From positions 1-64,000 of the forward strand of contig CAJTEA010000014.1 of the NCBI GenBank assembly GCA_910575265.1: a DNA stretch of 64,000 nt. Reading direction: 5' to 3'. Numbering within the stretch: the first letter of the stretch is position 1; each line of letters begins with the position of its first letter. The translations under genes were made by a program, and so were the position numbers. Of the stretch, positions 8,238-16,289 are shown one piece after another. The stretch is from Oscillospiraceae bacterium (GTDB lineage Bacteria; Bacillota; Clostridia; Oscillospirales; Oscillospiraceae). The notes under the pieces are model-generated. The model saw nothing but the letters and a program-made list of their open reading frames with translations. It ran no database searches and was not told the origin of the DNA.

Positions 8238-8588
8238 ATGAAACAGACACAGTTTAATTGTCCTGTCGAGGCCACGCTGTCGCTGATTGGCGGGAAATAT
8301 AAGCCGCTCATTCTCTGGCACTTGGTAGACCGGCCTTTGCACTATATGGAGTTACAGCGGCGGATTCCCAGCGCAACACCCAAAATGCTCTCCCAGCAAC
8401 TCCACGATCTGGAAGGATGCGGGATGATACATAGAGAGGTGATCCCGGAGAAGCCGCCGAAAACCGTGTATTCCTTGACAGCCTTTGGGGAAAGCATTAT
8501 TCCCGTCATAGATGCCATGTGTCAATGGGGAACCAACTACATGGATGGTTTGGACGTTCAATCGCCGTGTTGTAGCGCCGGGGCATAA
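8238..8588 (+). CDS. HxlR family winged-helix regulator
   Basis: This 116-residue regulator has the conserved N-terminal cysteine (NCPVEATLSLIGGKY; Cys8), the recognition-helix motif MELQRRIPSATPKMLSQQLH and PPKTVYSLTAFGESI. Two cysteines at the extreme C-terminus (CCSAGA) could add a redox element. GAGGTGAAACT precedes the ATG at 8238. It is divergent from the nitroreductase gene and probably derepresses it in response to electrophiles; this is inferred from relatives such as YodB and HypR. Confidence 0.9.
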   Translation: MKQTQFNCPVEATLSLIGGKYKPLILWHLVDRPLHYMELQRRIPSATPKMLSQQLHDLEGCGMIHREVIPEKPPKTVYSLTAFGESIIPVIDAMCQWGTNYMDGLDVQSPCCSAGA

Positions 8589-8743
8589 TAAATGGGCATA
8601 GCTGCCATTGGGTGACTATGCCCGTTTTAAGCTTCCTTTTTCCCGCTTTATGAGTGCAGAAAAGTTAATAAGCGGGATAATCAGAATCCCTTTGAAGTGC
8701 GTTGAATATAAGGGATAGACACAACAAGTCCTCCTATTCAATT

Positions 8744-9163
8744 TCAGAACCACTTAGCTTGTTCATCTCTAAATTTTGGAACCGGCCCGTCCTGATACGG
8801 GTCATAGCGATGTTCATTACAACCAAACTCCTGCAAGAAGCAGATCGTATCTTCTGCTGTCCATTTTACAAGGCTCATGCCATCAAAGGCTTCTACCCTG
8901 CCACTGTCCATTGTGTTCTTAAAATACCACATGGCGATGGTCTGATCTTCTTTGTGGAAATACTGTTTGATGTTCCACTGAAGGACAGTTCTCCGTGTAT
9001 TCCATTCCTCAAACCAATGCTTCACCTTGGCAACTCCATGATACTGTGGCCCCCAGCTTTCGATGTAAAGGGCATCAACAGAAAATATGTCCTCTATGCC
9101 CAGGTCTTTCTTTTGTAACCACATATCAAACCATAGTTTAATGATTTTTTCTCGTTGTTCCAT
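8744..9163 (-). CDS. SnoaL/NTF2-like protein
   Basis: This 139-residue protein has the NTF2-like cone fold signature: an N-terminal helix, then YIESWGPQYHGVAKVKHWFEEW and alternating strands (VLQWNIKQYF, QTIAMWYFKN, DGMSLVKW). Members are isomerases, cyclases, hydrolases or small-molecule binding proteins. AGGAGG lies five bases before the ATG. It stands alone on the minus strand near the stress-related modules. No catalytic assignment is possible. Confidence 0.75.
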   Translation of the reverse strand: MEQREKIIKLWFDMWLQKKDLGIEDIFSVDALYIESWGPQYHGVAKVKHWFEEWNTRRTVLQWNIKQYFHKEDQTIAMWYFKNTMDSGRVEAFDGMSLVKWTAEDTICFLQEFGCNEHRYDPYQDGPVPKFRDEQAKWF

Positions 9164-9211
9164 AGTGTCCTCCTATACTCGCTGCCAAAAATTCACGTTC
9201 TCTTATGGCCT

Positions 9212-9679
9212 TTATTCAAATTTTGCAGTCATGTTTCCTTTTTGAATGATGTGGCCGTTCGCTTTTTTCAAAAAGACTTTTTTTAGAGAATGGACACTTA
9301 GTTTCAATTCACAGTCCAGTGCATAGACAGTAAAACGATAGGTATGTGTTTTCCCTTTTGGCGGTTTTGGCCCTGCATATCGGTGAAAGCCATACCCTAT
9401 GCCTTGGCAAGCATCACCTAATTCGGACAAATGACTTCCAGCAGAAATCCCGCTTTTCACCTGATTGGCGGCAGGGATATTCCAAATGAGCCAGTGGGTG
9501 AAATCCCTGACCGGGTGGGACAGATCTTCTAATGTAATGGCAAGGGTCTTTGCCTTGGATGGTAGATTTTTTATCAGAAATTCCGGCGATATGTCCCGCC
9601 CACGTCCGGTATTTTCCAGTGGAAATTTCCCATTATTTTCTATGCCAATACAAGTAAATTCCAAAATAGTATCATTCAT
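9212..9679 (-). CDS. YbhB/YbcL family PEBP-like protein
   Basis: This 155-residue protein matches the bacterial phosphatidylethanolamine-binding/Raf-kinase-inhibitor-like family. It has DISPEFLIKNLPSKAKTLAITLEDL, then HPVRDFTHWLIWNIP with the conserved His, and YAGPKPPKGKTHTYRF. No signal peptide is visible, so it is probably cytoplasmic. The biochemical role of bacterial members is not established. The SD is AGGAGGAG. Confidence 0.9.
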   Translation of the reverse strand: MNDTILEFTCIGIENNGKFPLENTGRGRDISPEFLIKNLPSKAKTLAITLEDLSHPVRDFTHWLIWNIPAANQVKSGISAGSHLSELGDACQGIGYGFHRYAGPKPPKGKTHTYRFTVYALDCELKLSVHSLKKVFLKKANGHIIQKGNMTAKFE

Positions 9680-9765
9680 AAGCTCCTCCTAAAATTAAGA
9701 CTGTAGAACGCTTTTGTAATTATATATCAGTGAAACAAAATATACAAGATTTGTTTAAACCCTGT

Positions 9766-10896
9766 TCACTTACTTTGCTTTTCATGATTAAACTCTGCAT
9801 GGATATGAATCGTGAACCGCATTCCTTTAGGCATTTTCACAGGTACAAATGAATAAGAAATATTCATGGAACTCAAAAGCATATCCACGATGTAGAGGCC
9901 CAGACCGTTGCCTCCGCTCCCCCGGCTCCGGGAGAAGTCTGGACGATAGAACGGTTCAAACAGACGGCGGATCTCATCGTCAGGGATAGGCTTGCACTCG
10001 TTTTCGACCACAAGGCTGCGCCCCTCCATATAGACGGAAACATTTTTCCCGGCCTCCGTATAGGCGACAGCATTTGCGAGGACATTAGACACCGCCTTAC
10101 TGAACGGGCCGACAGGCAGCACAGTGGAAACCTGCTCCGGCAAGTCAAGAGAGAATGTAATTTGATGTGCCGCCGCAATTAGTTGGTAGGGTTCACATAG
10201 TTCTGCCAGCAGTTCAGACACATCAACCTGCTTTGGTGGTTCGGTGGTCAAGTTCAGCTTGGAGGTTTCCAAAATTTCATGTATCATCCCGGAAAGCTGC
10301 TCGACCATTTCTTTGCACTCCGGGAGATAGGTGGCATAGTCCTGATACTTTCCCACGCCCAAAATCATATTTTCCAGGGTGGCGTTCAAGGCGGTCACGG
10401 GTGTTTTCAATTCATGGGACGCTGCCCGCAGAAAGTCAACCTTGGCCCGCTCCATATCACGCACAGCGTCTTTTTCCCGCTCTAAATGTTCAATGGTAGA
10501 CAGCAGATTAGAATACAGATCATTGACATTCTGCGTCAGTGTACCAATTTCATCCTTTGTATGGATAGGGCAGTTTGCTCCGTGGTCTAATTTCATCATC
10601 CGCTCGGTTGACGCCGAAATCTTTTTGATGGGATCGGCAATCGCTTTAGAAAATAGAAGCGAGCAAACAATGGAAATCATTAGAGAACAGCTTAAAGAGA
10701 TAGGAAGGGCTTTTTCTACTGCCTCAGTTACAAATTGCTCTTGCCTGATACTGATAACAACATCGTCTGGGGTACTGACCGCAAGCTGCATCCGTGGGGC
10801 AAGCAGATAGATCAACCCATGTGTGACAACAACGACAAAGAGCATGATAGCCAGGGTATAGAGAAATATCTTCGGAAATAGTTTTAATCGTTTCAT
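9766..10896 (-). CDS. Sensor histidine kinase
   Basis: This 376-residue membrane kinase has two transmembrane helices (about 8-33 and 64-85) around a short extracytoplasmic loop, then a HAMP linker. The HisKA phospho-acceptor is in ASHELKTP, and a HATPase domain follows with an N box (NVLANAVAYT) and a G box (GGNGLGLYIV). The ATG overlaps the stop of the response regulator gene by four bases, so the pair were co-translated. The regulator is now truncated and the original upstream promoter is lost, so this kinase is probably orphaned and may be poorly expressed. Confidence 0.88.
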   Translation of the reverse strand: MKRLKLFPKIFLYTLAIMLFVVVVTHGLIYLLAPRMQLAVSTPDDVVISIRQEQFVTEAVEKALPISLSCSLMISIVCSLLFSKAIADPIKKISASTERMMKLDHGANCPIHTKDEIGTLTQNVNDLYSNLLSTIEHLEREKDAVRDMERAKVDFLRAASHELKTPVTALNATLENMILGVGKYQDYATYLPECKEMVEQLSGMIHEILETSKLNLTTEPPKQVDVSELLAELCEPYQLIAAAHQITFSLDLPEQVSTVLPVGPFSKAVSNVLANAVAYTEAGKNVSVYMEGRSLVVENECKPIPDDEIRRLFEPFYRPDFSRSRGSGGNGLGLYIVDMLLSSMNISYSFVPVKMPKGMRFTIHIHAEFNHEKQSK

Positions 10897-11240
10897 AGCT
10901 GTACCTCGTATTTATAGCCGATACCCTTGACTGTCACGATACAGTCAAGCCGCAGTTTCTTTCGCAGATTTTTAATGTAGGTGTCCACGGTTCGGTCAAT
11001 GATCGGATAGTTAGCGCCCCAAAGCTCGTCCAAAATCTGCGAACGGGTCAGCACCAATCCCCTATGTTCTACCAGCAGCCGGAGCAAATCAATTTCTTTG
11101 GGCATGATGTCGATTTTCCCAGTGCTGTCGCTGGCAGTGTAGCCGGAGAAATCAACAATCACATCGCCAAAGGTTATGGTTTGGGGTAACGGAGCTTGCC
11201 CACTCCGCCGCAGGAGGGCGGTAATCCGTCTCCCCAGCAT
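10893..11240 (-). pseudogene. Truncated OmpR-family response regulator (DNA-binding domain only)
   Basis: Only the end of the linker (RITALLRRSG) and the complete winged-helix effector domain remain: PKEIDLLRLLVEHRGLVLTR, then RTVDTYIKNLRKKL and VKGIGYKYE. The receiver domain with the phospho-acceptor Asp is missing. The reading frame breaks at about 11235-11240, exactly where a plus-strand serine recombinase fragment begins. A 115-residue product could still start at the ATG at 11240, but it could not be controlled by phosphorylation. It overlaps the sensor kinase gene downstream by four bases. Confidence 0.85.
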
Positions 11241-12102
11241 TTATACCGGGGATTTGGTGCAGGGCCGCCGCCGGGTGAAAAGCTACAAGGTACACCAGAT
11301 CGAGGCTGTGCCGGAGGAGGAATGGGTGCGTGTACCCAATACCCACGAGGCCATCATCACCCATGAAACCTTTGACCGGGTGCAGGCCCTCCTGCTCCGC
11401 GATACCCGGACAGCCCCAAAGGGCCGGGAGCTCCATTTGTTCAGCGGCTTTCTGAAATGCGCTGACTGCGGGAAATCCGTCACCCGGAGCCAGAGCGGGA
11501 AAAATATCTATTATGCCTGCTCCACCTACAAGAACCGCTCCCGGACGGCCTGCACCATGCACTCTATCAAGCACAACCGTCTGGAGGCCGCCGTCCTGTT
11601 CGCTATCCAGTATCAAGTGGGAACCGCCGTTTCCTATTCGGAAATGATAGCCCATATCAATACGGCCCCGCTGAAAAAAAGCCAATCCCACCGCCTTAAC
11701 GACCAGATAGCCGCAAAGGAAAAGGAATTGACGAAAATCACCCGCTACAAGCAGTCACTGTATCAAGACTGGAAAGATGGGGAAATCACCCAGCAGGAGT
11801 ACCGGGATATGAAAGCCGATTATGAACGGCAGGCCGCCGAGCTTACGGATTTGCTGGCCCGGCTGACGGCTGAACGGAAAGAGCTCTCAAACGGCGTTGA
11901 CCGGCAGCATCCCGCGCTGGTAGCCTTTGCGAAATATCAGAACATCGAAAAGCTGACCTGCGAAATTCTGATTGAATTGATAGACCATATCAAGGTTTAC
12001 GAAAACGGCAATATCAGCGTTCATTTCAAGTTTGCGGACGAGTTCCGCAGGATTGCCGAGTATATTGAAATCAACACCACCGACACCGCCGAGGCGGGCT
12101 GA
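11236..12102 (+). pseudogene. Large serine recombinase, C-terminal fragment
   Basis: The protein sequence from IYTGDLVQGRRRVKSYK onward matches the recombinase domain, zinc ribbon (CADCG about 45 residues before YYACSTY...C) and C-terminal coiled coil of TnpX-type large serine recombinases. The entire N-terminal catalytic domain with the nucleophilic serine is absent. The 5' end is fused head to head with a truncated response regulator. The fragment is the relic of an integrative element whose other half is not here. It cannot catalyse recombination. Confidence 0.88.
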
Positions 12103-12130
12103 CCCCCGCCAAAGCATGAAACCCTTTTGA

Positions 12131-12577
12131 CAGTGTGTTTTCCTAATAAAACGCAATCTTAACGGTACAGTTGGTGACGTGATTGCTTGTGGTGCTCACC
12201 CTCTGGATCAGCAAAATCATCCCATATTATATACCGCTTTTCCTGGCGGAACTTTACCGCCTTCAGAGGATGGTGAAAATGTCAGCTCAATAGCTCCTAT
12301 ATTCTATTTAAATTTTGGAGAAATTTTGCCAGAGACGGTTTCTGTTATACGATGGCCCGCCTCGCACATTGGTGATGCACAAATCCACTCCACCGATTTT
12401 GAAATAGTCACAACCGAACTTGATGGAGATATTTTTTGTCTGCTTCCTTTGGGCGATGGAGATTATGTTTATGAAGTTTCTGCGGACTGGGGAGATGTTG
12501 GGGGTGCCAGTTATACATTCCGTACCTTACCTCAAACACGGGAAACACAGGCGGATAAGCCATTAGAAACGCCTTAA
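12131..12577 (+). pseudogene. 3' fragment of an unidentified protein
   Basis: A frame opens after a stop at 12128-12130 and runs to 12577 with no good start or SD; a GTG exists at 12179. The C-terminal part (FCLLPLGDGDYVYEVSADW, then ASYTFRTLP) resembles a small beta-sandwich tail, as seen at the end of some sensor or lipoprotein families. The lack of a start and the position right after the recombinase fragment suggest a remnant left by element loss. The function is unknown. Confidence 0.45.
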
Positions 12578-12604
12578 TTGGAATATGTCCCAGTTTGTAG
12601 GGAC

Positions 12605-12665
12605 TTTAAAAAGCGGGGAATGTAGTTGCATTTCCCCGCCTTTTGTGCTATTATTAAAGTTGTAA
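12605..12665 (+). repeat. Dispersed intergenic repeat, copy A
   Basis: The core GGGGAATGTAGTTGCATTT followed by CCCCGCCTTTTGTG forms a hairpin (12613-12620 with 12632-12639) and T-run, so it can act as a terminator. Related copies lie at 13655 and 47625 in the same orientation. Copies A and B flank the acetyltransferase gene as direct repeats. The rest of 12578-12975 holds a second hairpin (12877-12904) and the promoter of that gene. Confidence 0.6.
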
Positions 12666-12876
12666 ACCAGCAGAGAGAAAGCAATATACTCTGCCTCCCG
12701 TTATCATCGTTGATAACAATTTGATAACAGCCTATCGTATAGGCTGGATAATATGGATATATCAAATAATCAAAAGAACAGGGGATCATATTTCTAAAGC
12801 AAAATCCGTTAGAATATGATACCCAGCAACGAGTGGGAATAATTTTCGTTTTTGCGGTTTTGAACTATTCAGCGAA

Positions 12877-12904
12877 AGGAGGGCGCTTTACGGGGTGCCC
12901 TCCT
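12877..12904 (+). terminator. Hairpin upstream of the acetyltransferase promoter
   Basis: Arms AGGAGGGC (12877-12884) and GCCCTCCT (12897-12904) form an 8-bp stem followed by GATTTG. It lies just before the promoter of the CatA-like gene, so it would insulate that gene from upstream transcription. The T-run is short. Confidence 0.4.
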
Positions 12905-12913
12905 GATTTGTAC

Positions 12914-12942
12914 TTGTCAGCAGGTGCTTTTTCTGCTATGAT
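12914..12942 (+). promoter_or_regulatory. SigA promoter of the acetyltransferase gene
   Basis: TTGTCA and TATGAT are separated by 17 bp, about 35 bases before the start codon of the CatA-like gene. Confidence 0.7.
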
Positions 12943-12975
12943 ATAAGCGAATCATTTGAAAGTTGGAGAACTGTT

Positions 12976-13611
12976 ATGGATTTTACAACGATTGATTTGA
13001 GCAAATGGAATAGAGGGAAACTGTTTCAATTCTATATTGATAAAATGAGAATTGTTATGAGTCTGACAGTGGATATTGATGTGACGAACCTGAAAACATT
13101 CTCAAAGGAAAAGAATATTGACTTTTATCCTTTGATGCTGTGGGTTGTATCAAAAGTGGTCAATTCTCACGATGAATTTAAATATAGCTGGGACGAGGAT
13201 GGACATTTGATTCGGTGGGACTATATTTCTCCATCGTATGCAGACTTTCACAGTGAAGATGAAAACTTTACCAAGATGGTGACAGAATATTCGGATGACC
13301 TTTTTGAGTTTTATGATAGAGTGATAGCCGATAGAGAACGATACAAAAACGAACGTGCTGTTTTAGACAATCAACCGCTGAATTTCTTTGATGTTTCCTG
13401 TTTGCCCTGGGTTAGATACAAACATTTTGACGTTCACGTTTTTGATGAAGGTAAATTCCTTGCGCCTGTGATAACTTGGGGGAAGTACGAGTTGGACAAT
13501 GACAGATTGGTAATGCCGCTTACAATGAATATCCATCATGCTGTTGCGGACGGCTTCCATTTGTCAAGATTTTTTAACGAAGTACAAGATTTGATATATG
13601 CTTTGCAATGA
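12976..13611 (+). CDS. CatA-like chloramphenicol acetyltransferase family protein
   Basis: This 211-residue protein aligns end to end with type A chloramphenicol acetyltransferases. It starts MDFTTIDLSKWNRGKLFQFY with the conserved Arg, keeps the Ser before the Pro-Trp (DVSCLPWVRY), the Thr in APVITWGKY, and the catalytic HHAVADGFH. CATs transfer acetyl from acetyl-CoA to chloramphenicol as trimers. Residues needed for catalysis are present, but many gut homologues are untested, so resistance is inferred. GGAG precedes the ATG. The gene is AT-rich, has its own promoter and lies between direct repeats, which suggests horizontal acquisition. Confidence 0.85.
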   Translation: MDFTTIDLSKWNRGKLFQFYIDKMRIVMSLTVDIDVTNLKTFSKEKNIDFYPLMLWVVSKVVNSHDEFKYSWDEDGHLIRWDYISPSYADFHSEDENFTKMVTEYSDDLFEFYDRVIADRERYKNERAVLDNQPLNFFDVSCLPWVRYKHFDVHVFDEGKFLAPVITWGKYELDNDRLVMPLTMNIHHAVADGFHLSRFFNEVQDLIYALQ

Positions 13612-13654
13612 GCGGCCTCCAGTTTATCGGGATGTTTTCTATTGCTGAATATCC

Positions 13655-13780
13655 TGGGAAAAGATGTGAAATGTAGTTGTATCTTCCCGCCTTTTGTGAT
13701 ACTATTTTGATACTAAGAAAATTAGCGGCCAAAAACAGCAGGTAAAATATTAACATATTTGCGAATGTTATACCAGTAAA
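13655..13780 (+). repeat. Dispersed intergenic repeat, copy B
   Basis: It contains AATGTAGTTGTATCTTCCC, then GCCTTTTGTGATACTATTTT and GATACTAAGAAAA, and ends near GCGAATGTT. It is the best match to copy C at 47625-47762 (same order of blocks, including the GCGAATGTT near the end) and shares its first half with copy A. The GATACTATTTTGATAC segment is a near-repeat of GATAC. It may be a recombinase target or element end. Confidence 0.6.
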
Positions 13781-13799
13781 AACGGACAATAGACAAACG

Positions 13800-13835
13800 C
13801 CCCCTGATGTAGGAAAATAGAACTACATCAGGGGG
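13800..13835. repeat. Hairpin repeat at the left side of the IS3 element
   Basis: Perfect 12-bp arms (CCCCCTGATGTA and TACATCAGGGGG) enclose the loop GGAAAATAGAAC. A closely related hairpin with the same loop sequence on the other strand occurs at 50923-50954. Here it directly precedes the transposase reading frame and may be part of the IS left end. Confidence 0.55.
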
Positions 13836-13843
13836 TGTAACTT

Positions 13844-14613
13844 ATGGCGAGGAAATATCAGCATACAATGGAGCTATTGCCTCAAATCAAAGAAATGCTG
13901 GCACAGGGGATGACGCGGAAACAGGTGGAGGATGCGCTGGGGCTGAGTGGATATAGGCCGGTACATGCGCTGCTGAGGCGGGAACGTAAGAAAGAAATAC
14001 AAGGCATATCAAAGCGACGTGGCCGTAAACCAGCGAAAACACTTGCGGAGTACAAACATGAAAACAAGCGGCTGAAGATGGAAAACGAATTATTGCGGGT
14101 GATGAAGAAGTACGGCTTATTGGCGGAAATCCGCCGAGCCAGAAAGTGGGTCCAGATGGAAGAACAGACTCACAAATATAAGAATTTACTAAATCGGGAA
14201 TTCCAGGCGGATCATCCTAACCGGAAATGGGTCACAGATATTTCTTATATCCACACTAAACAGTAAGCCTGGTGTTGGATACCATACGGCTTGCGAAGAG
14301 AAAAGAAAAAGTGGGCGCTGGGAGATTGCGGCTCCACAGCGACCAAGGCAGTCAGTACACATCCCAAGCATACTTTGACCTGACTAAAGAATATGGCATT
14401 ACACCCTCAATGTCAAGACGAGGAAACTGTTATGACAACGCAATGGCGGAAAATTCCTTCTCCATTCTCAAGACAGAGTGTATTTACCGCCAAAAAACAA
14501 AATCTTTCCAGCAAGCCAGGGAGCTCATAGATGAATTTATCCACTTTTATAATTATGAACGTATCCAGTTGAAAACTGGAGAGACGCCGCTTGCGCGATG
14601 CCTCTCCGCTTAA
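13844..14613 (+). mobile_element. IS3-family transposase with internal deletions
   Basis: The first frame (13844-14266) begins as an IS3-family OrfA with helix-turn-helix (MTRKQVEDALGLSGYR) and leucine-zipper part. It then jumps to a late OrfB segment (YGLLAEIRRARKWVQ), so the OrfB helix-turn-helix is missing. It reaches the first catalytic Asp (WVTDISYIHTKQ) and stops. A second frame (from about 14272) resumes at LVLDTIRLAKR and holds the second Asp (LHSDQGSQYTS) and the Glu (CYDNAMAENSFS). A segment of about 30 residues plus the frame between them is lost. Both deletions inactivate the element. Exact terminal repeats were not identified. Confidence 0.85.
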
Positions 14614-14699
14614 AACTTCATTCTTCCTACCCAGGTCCCTTTTTGTGCTGTCCGCGCGACCTGGGGCGGTGCGCAACATCGGTAAGAGCTTTTTGCTGT

Positions 14700-14763
14700 C
14701 TATTCCTCTGTCTCCGCCGCCTCACGCTTTGCCTGGAGTGCGTCAAGTTCATCCCTTACTATT
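14700..14763 (-). pseudogene. Short 3' gene remnant
   Basis: On the minus strand a short frame reads VRDELDALQAKREAAETEE and stops at 14702-14700, with a stop shortly upstream and no start. The amphipathic helix looks like the tail of a real protein, perhaps a phage or element gene cut off by an insertion. It is the only recognisable content between the IS remnant and the lysis cassette besides a terminator. Confidence 0.3.
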
Positions 14764-14793
14764 TACAATGAGCGGGCTGAAAAATAAATAAAA

Positions 14794-14825
14794 CAAAAAA
14801 GTGTACGGTTTTGTACACCTTTTTG
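14794..14825. terminator. Bidirectional terminator before the lysis cassette
   Basis: GTGTAC (14801-14806) pairs with GTACAC (14813-14818). A run of As precedes the stem and a T-run follows (14820-14824), so it works on either strand and separates the mobile region from the phage-like cassette. Confidence 0.7.
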
Positions 14826-14859
14826 CATAATTTCACCCTGATTGGAAAGGAAGTGACTT

Positions 14860-14973
14860 ATGTTTATTATTTGCGAAGGAAAAAACCGGCGGAATACCCG
14901 CCGGCGGAAGCTGATTCCGTTTTATATCGCGTTTGGATACGCCAAAGCCACTGGTCTGGAGGTGAGCGCGTGA
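14860..14973 (+). CDS. Small basic protein preceding the holin genes
   Basis: This 37-residue ORF (MFIICEGKNRRNTRRRK, then LIPFYIAFGYAKATGLEVSA) has AAGGAAGTG before its ATG. Its stop TGA overlaps the GTG start of the next gene (GTGA), suggesting translational coupling. Size and position resemble the tiny proteins found just before holins in phage lysis modules. No domain is recognised. Confidence 0.55.
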   Translation: MFIICEGKNRRNTRRRKLIPFYIAFGYAKATGLEVSA

Positions 14974-15269
14974 GCGGATGTCCTGAAGGCTGCCCTTACC
15001 TTCCCCGTATTGAGGCCCTTGAAAAGGAGAGCCGGCACAACAAGGACGCCCACAAGGAGTTTTACGGAAAGCTGGAAAGCTCCAACACCAGCATTGCCCT
15101 GATTGAGCAGCGGCTGAATCAGATCAAGGAGGACACAGAGGAGATCAAGGAGACCGTTCAGGTTATGAAGGACAAGCCGGGGAAGCGGTGGGACGGCTTT
15201 GTGGAAAAAGCGGCCTGGGCGGTGTGCGCCGCGGTAATCGCCTTCCTTCTGGGGCGGATTGGACTGTAA
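14970..15269 (+). CDS. Holin-like/XhlA-type protein
   Basis: This 99-residue protein has an N-terminal cysteine-containing segment (SGCPEGCPYLPRIEALEKES), a central coiled coil (KLESSNTSIALIEQRLNQIK) and a single C-terminal transmembrane helix (AAWAVCAAVIAFLLGRIGL). This is the layout of haemolysin XhlA and related phage lysis accessory proteins. The GTG at 14970 has GGAGG seven bases upstream. It is followed by another small membrane protein and an amidase, the normal order of a phage lysis module. Confidence 0.75.
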   Translation: MSGCPEGCPYLPRIEALEKESRHNKDAHKEFYGKLESSNTSIALIEQRLNQIKEDTEEIKETVQVMKDKPGKRWDGFVEKAAWAVCAAVIAFLLGRIGL

Positions 15270-15291
15270 CAACATGGAAAGGATGACCGAG

Positions 15292-15507
15292 ATGAATGAT
15301 ATTATCCTCAGGCGCCTGGGAGCGCTGCTGAGCGTAAAGAGCGTCGTAACCCTGGTGCTGACCGGAATCTTCGCCTATACGTCCGCCACCGGGCAGATTT
15401 CTCAGGACTTTATGACGGTCTATACGGTAATCATTGCGTTTTACTTCGGCACACAGAGCCAGAAGGCATGGGACGTGGTGGACAAACGGGACGGTGATAA
15501 GGCATGA
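15292..15507 (+). CDS. Phage holin-like membrane protein
   Basis: This 71-residue protein has two hydrophobic helices (VVTLVLTGIFAYTSATG and FMTVYTVIIAFYFGTQ) and a charged C-terminus (DKRDGDKA), matching small phage holins that form pores to release endolysin. The ATG at 15292 has AAAGGA eight bases upstream. The stop overlaps the ATG of the amidase gene by four bases. Confidence 0.78.
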   Translation: MNDIILRRLGALLSVKSVVTLVLTGIFAYTSATGQISQDFMTVYTVIIAFYFGTQSQKAWDVVDKRDGDKA

Positions 15508-16280
15508 GGCTGAGACAGCAGCTGCTGACCAAAAACGAGTGTTACACCGCCGGGCGCGCCATCACGCCCAGGGGCGTGATGGTCCACTCCACCGGGGCCA
15601 ACAACCCCCGTGTGTGCCGCTATGTCCCCGGGGATGATGAGATAGGCCGAAACACCCGGGGCAACCACTGGAACCAGCCCGGAAAGCTCTGCGTACACGC
15701 CTTTATCGGCAAGTTTGCCGACGGAGAGGTGGGCGCCGTTCAGACCCTCCCTTGGAATTACCGGGCGTGGCACTGCGGCGGCGGCAAAAAAGGCTCGGCC
15801 AACGACACGCACATCGCCTTTGAAATCTGTGAGGACGGCCTGACCGACCCGGTTTATTTCCGGGCCGTTTACCGGGAAGCGGTGGAGCTGACCGCCATGC
15901 TGTGTCAAAAGTACGGCCTGGACCCCCTGACTGACGGCGCGGTGATCTGCCACTCCGAGGGCTGTAAGCGGGGGATCGCCTCCAACCACGCCGATGTGCT
16001 CCACTGGTTCCCCAGGTACGGAAAAACTATGGATAACTTCCGGGACGATGTGGCCCGGATGATGAAGGGAGAAGCGGAAGAAGTGACATATGAGCAGTGG
16101 AAGACCTACATGGAACAGTACCGGAGGGAGCTGGCCGGACAGCCTGTCCCGGAATGGGCCGTCCAGACCGGGGAGTGGGACAAGGCCGAAAAGGCCGGCA
16201 TCATCGCCGACAAGTCCCGCCCCCAGGACCTGATTACCAGGGCTGAGGCGGCGGCGATGGTGGTCAGGAGCGGAACATAA
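15504..16280 (+). CDS. N-acetylmuramoyl-L-alanine amidase (endolysin, Amidase_2)
   Basis: This 258-residue protein has a type-2 amidase domain. The zinc ligands lie in MVHSTGANNP and ICHSEGCKRGIASNHAD, and the fold is supported by WHCGGGKKGSANDTHIAFEIC. It hydrolyses the amide bond between muramic acid and L-Ala of peptidoglycan. The C-terminal tail (EKAGIIADKSRPQDLITRAE) resembles one S-layer homology-type unit. No signal peptide is seen, consistent with holin-dependent release. It is last in a four-gene lysis module with no phage structural genes in view. Confidence 0.88.
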   Translation: MRLRQQLLTKNECYTAGRAITPRGVMVHSTGANNPRVCRYVPGDDEIGRNTRGNHWNQPGKLCVHAFIGKFADGEVGAVQTLPWNYRAWHCGGGKKGSANDTHIAFEICEDGLTDPVYFRAVYREAVELTAMLCQKYGLDPLTDGAVICHSEGCKRGIASNHADVLHWFPRYGKTMDNFRDDVARMMKGEAEEVTYEQWKTYMEQYRRELAGQPVPEWAVQTGEWDKAEKAGIIADKSRPQDLITRAEAAAMVVRSGT

Positions 16281-16289
16281 AGTCTCAGC

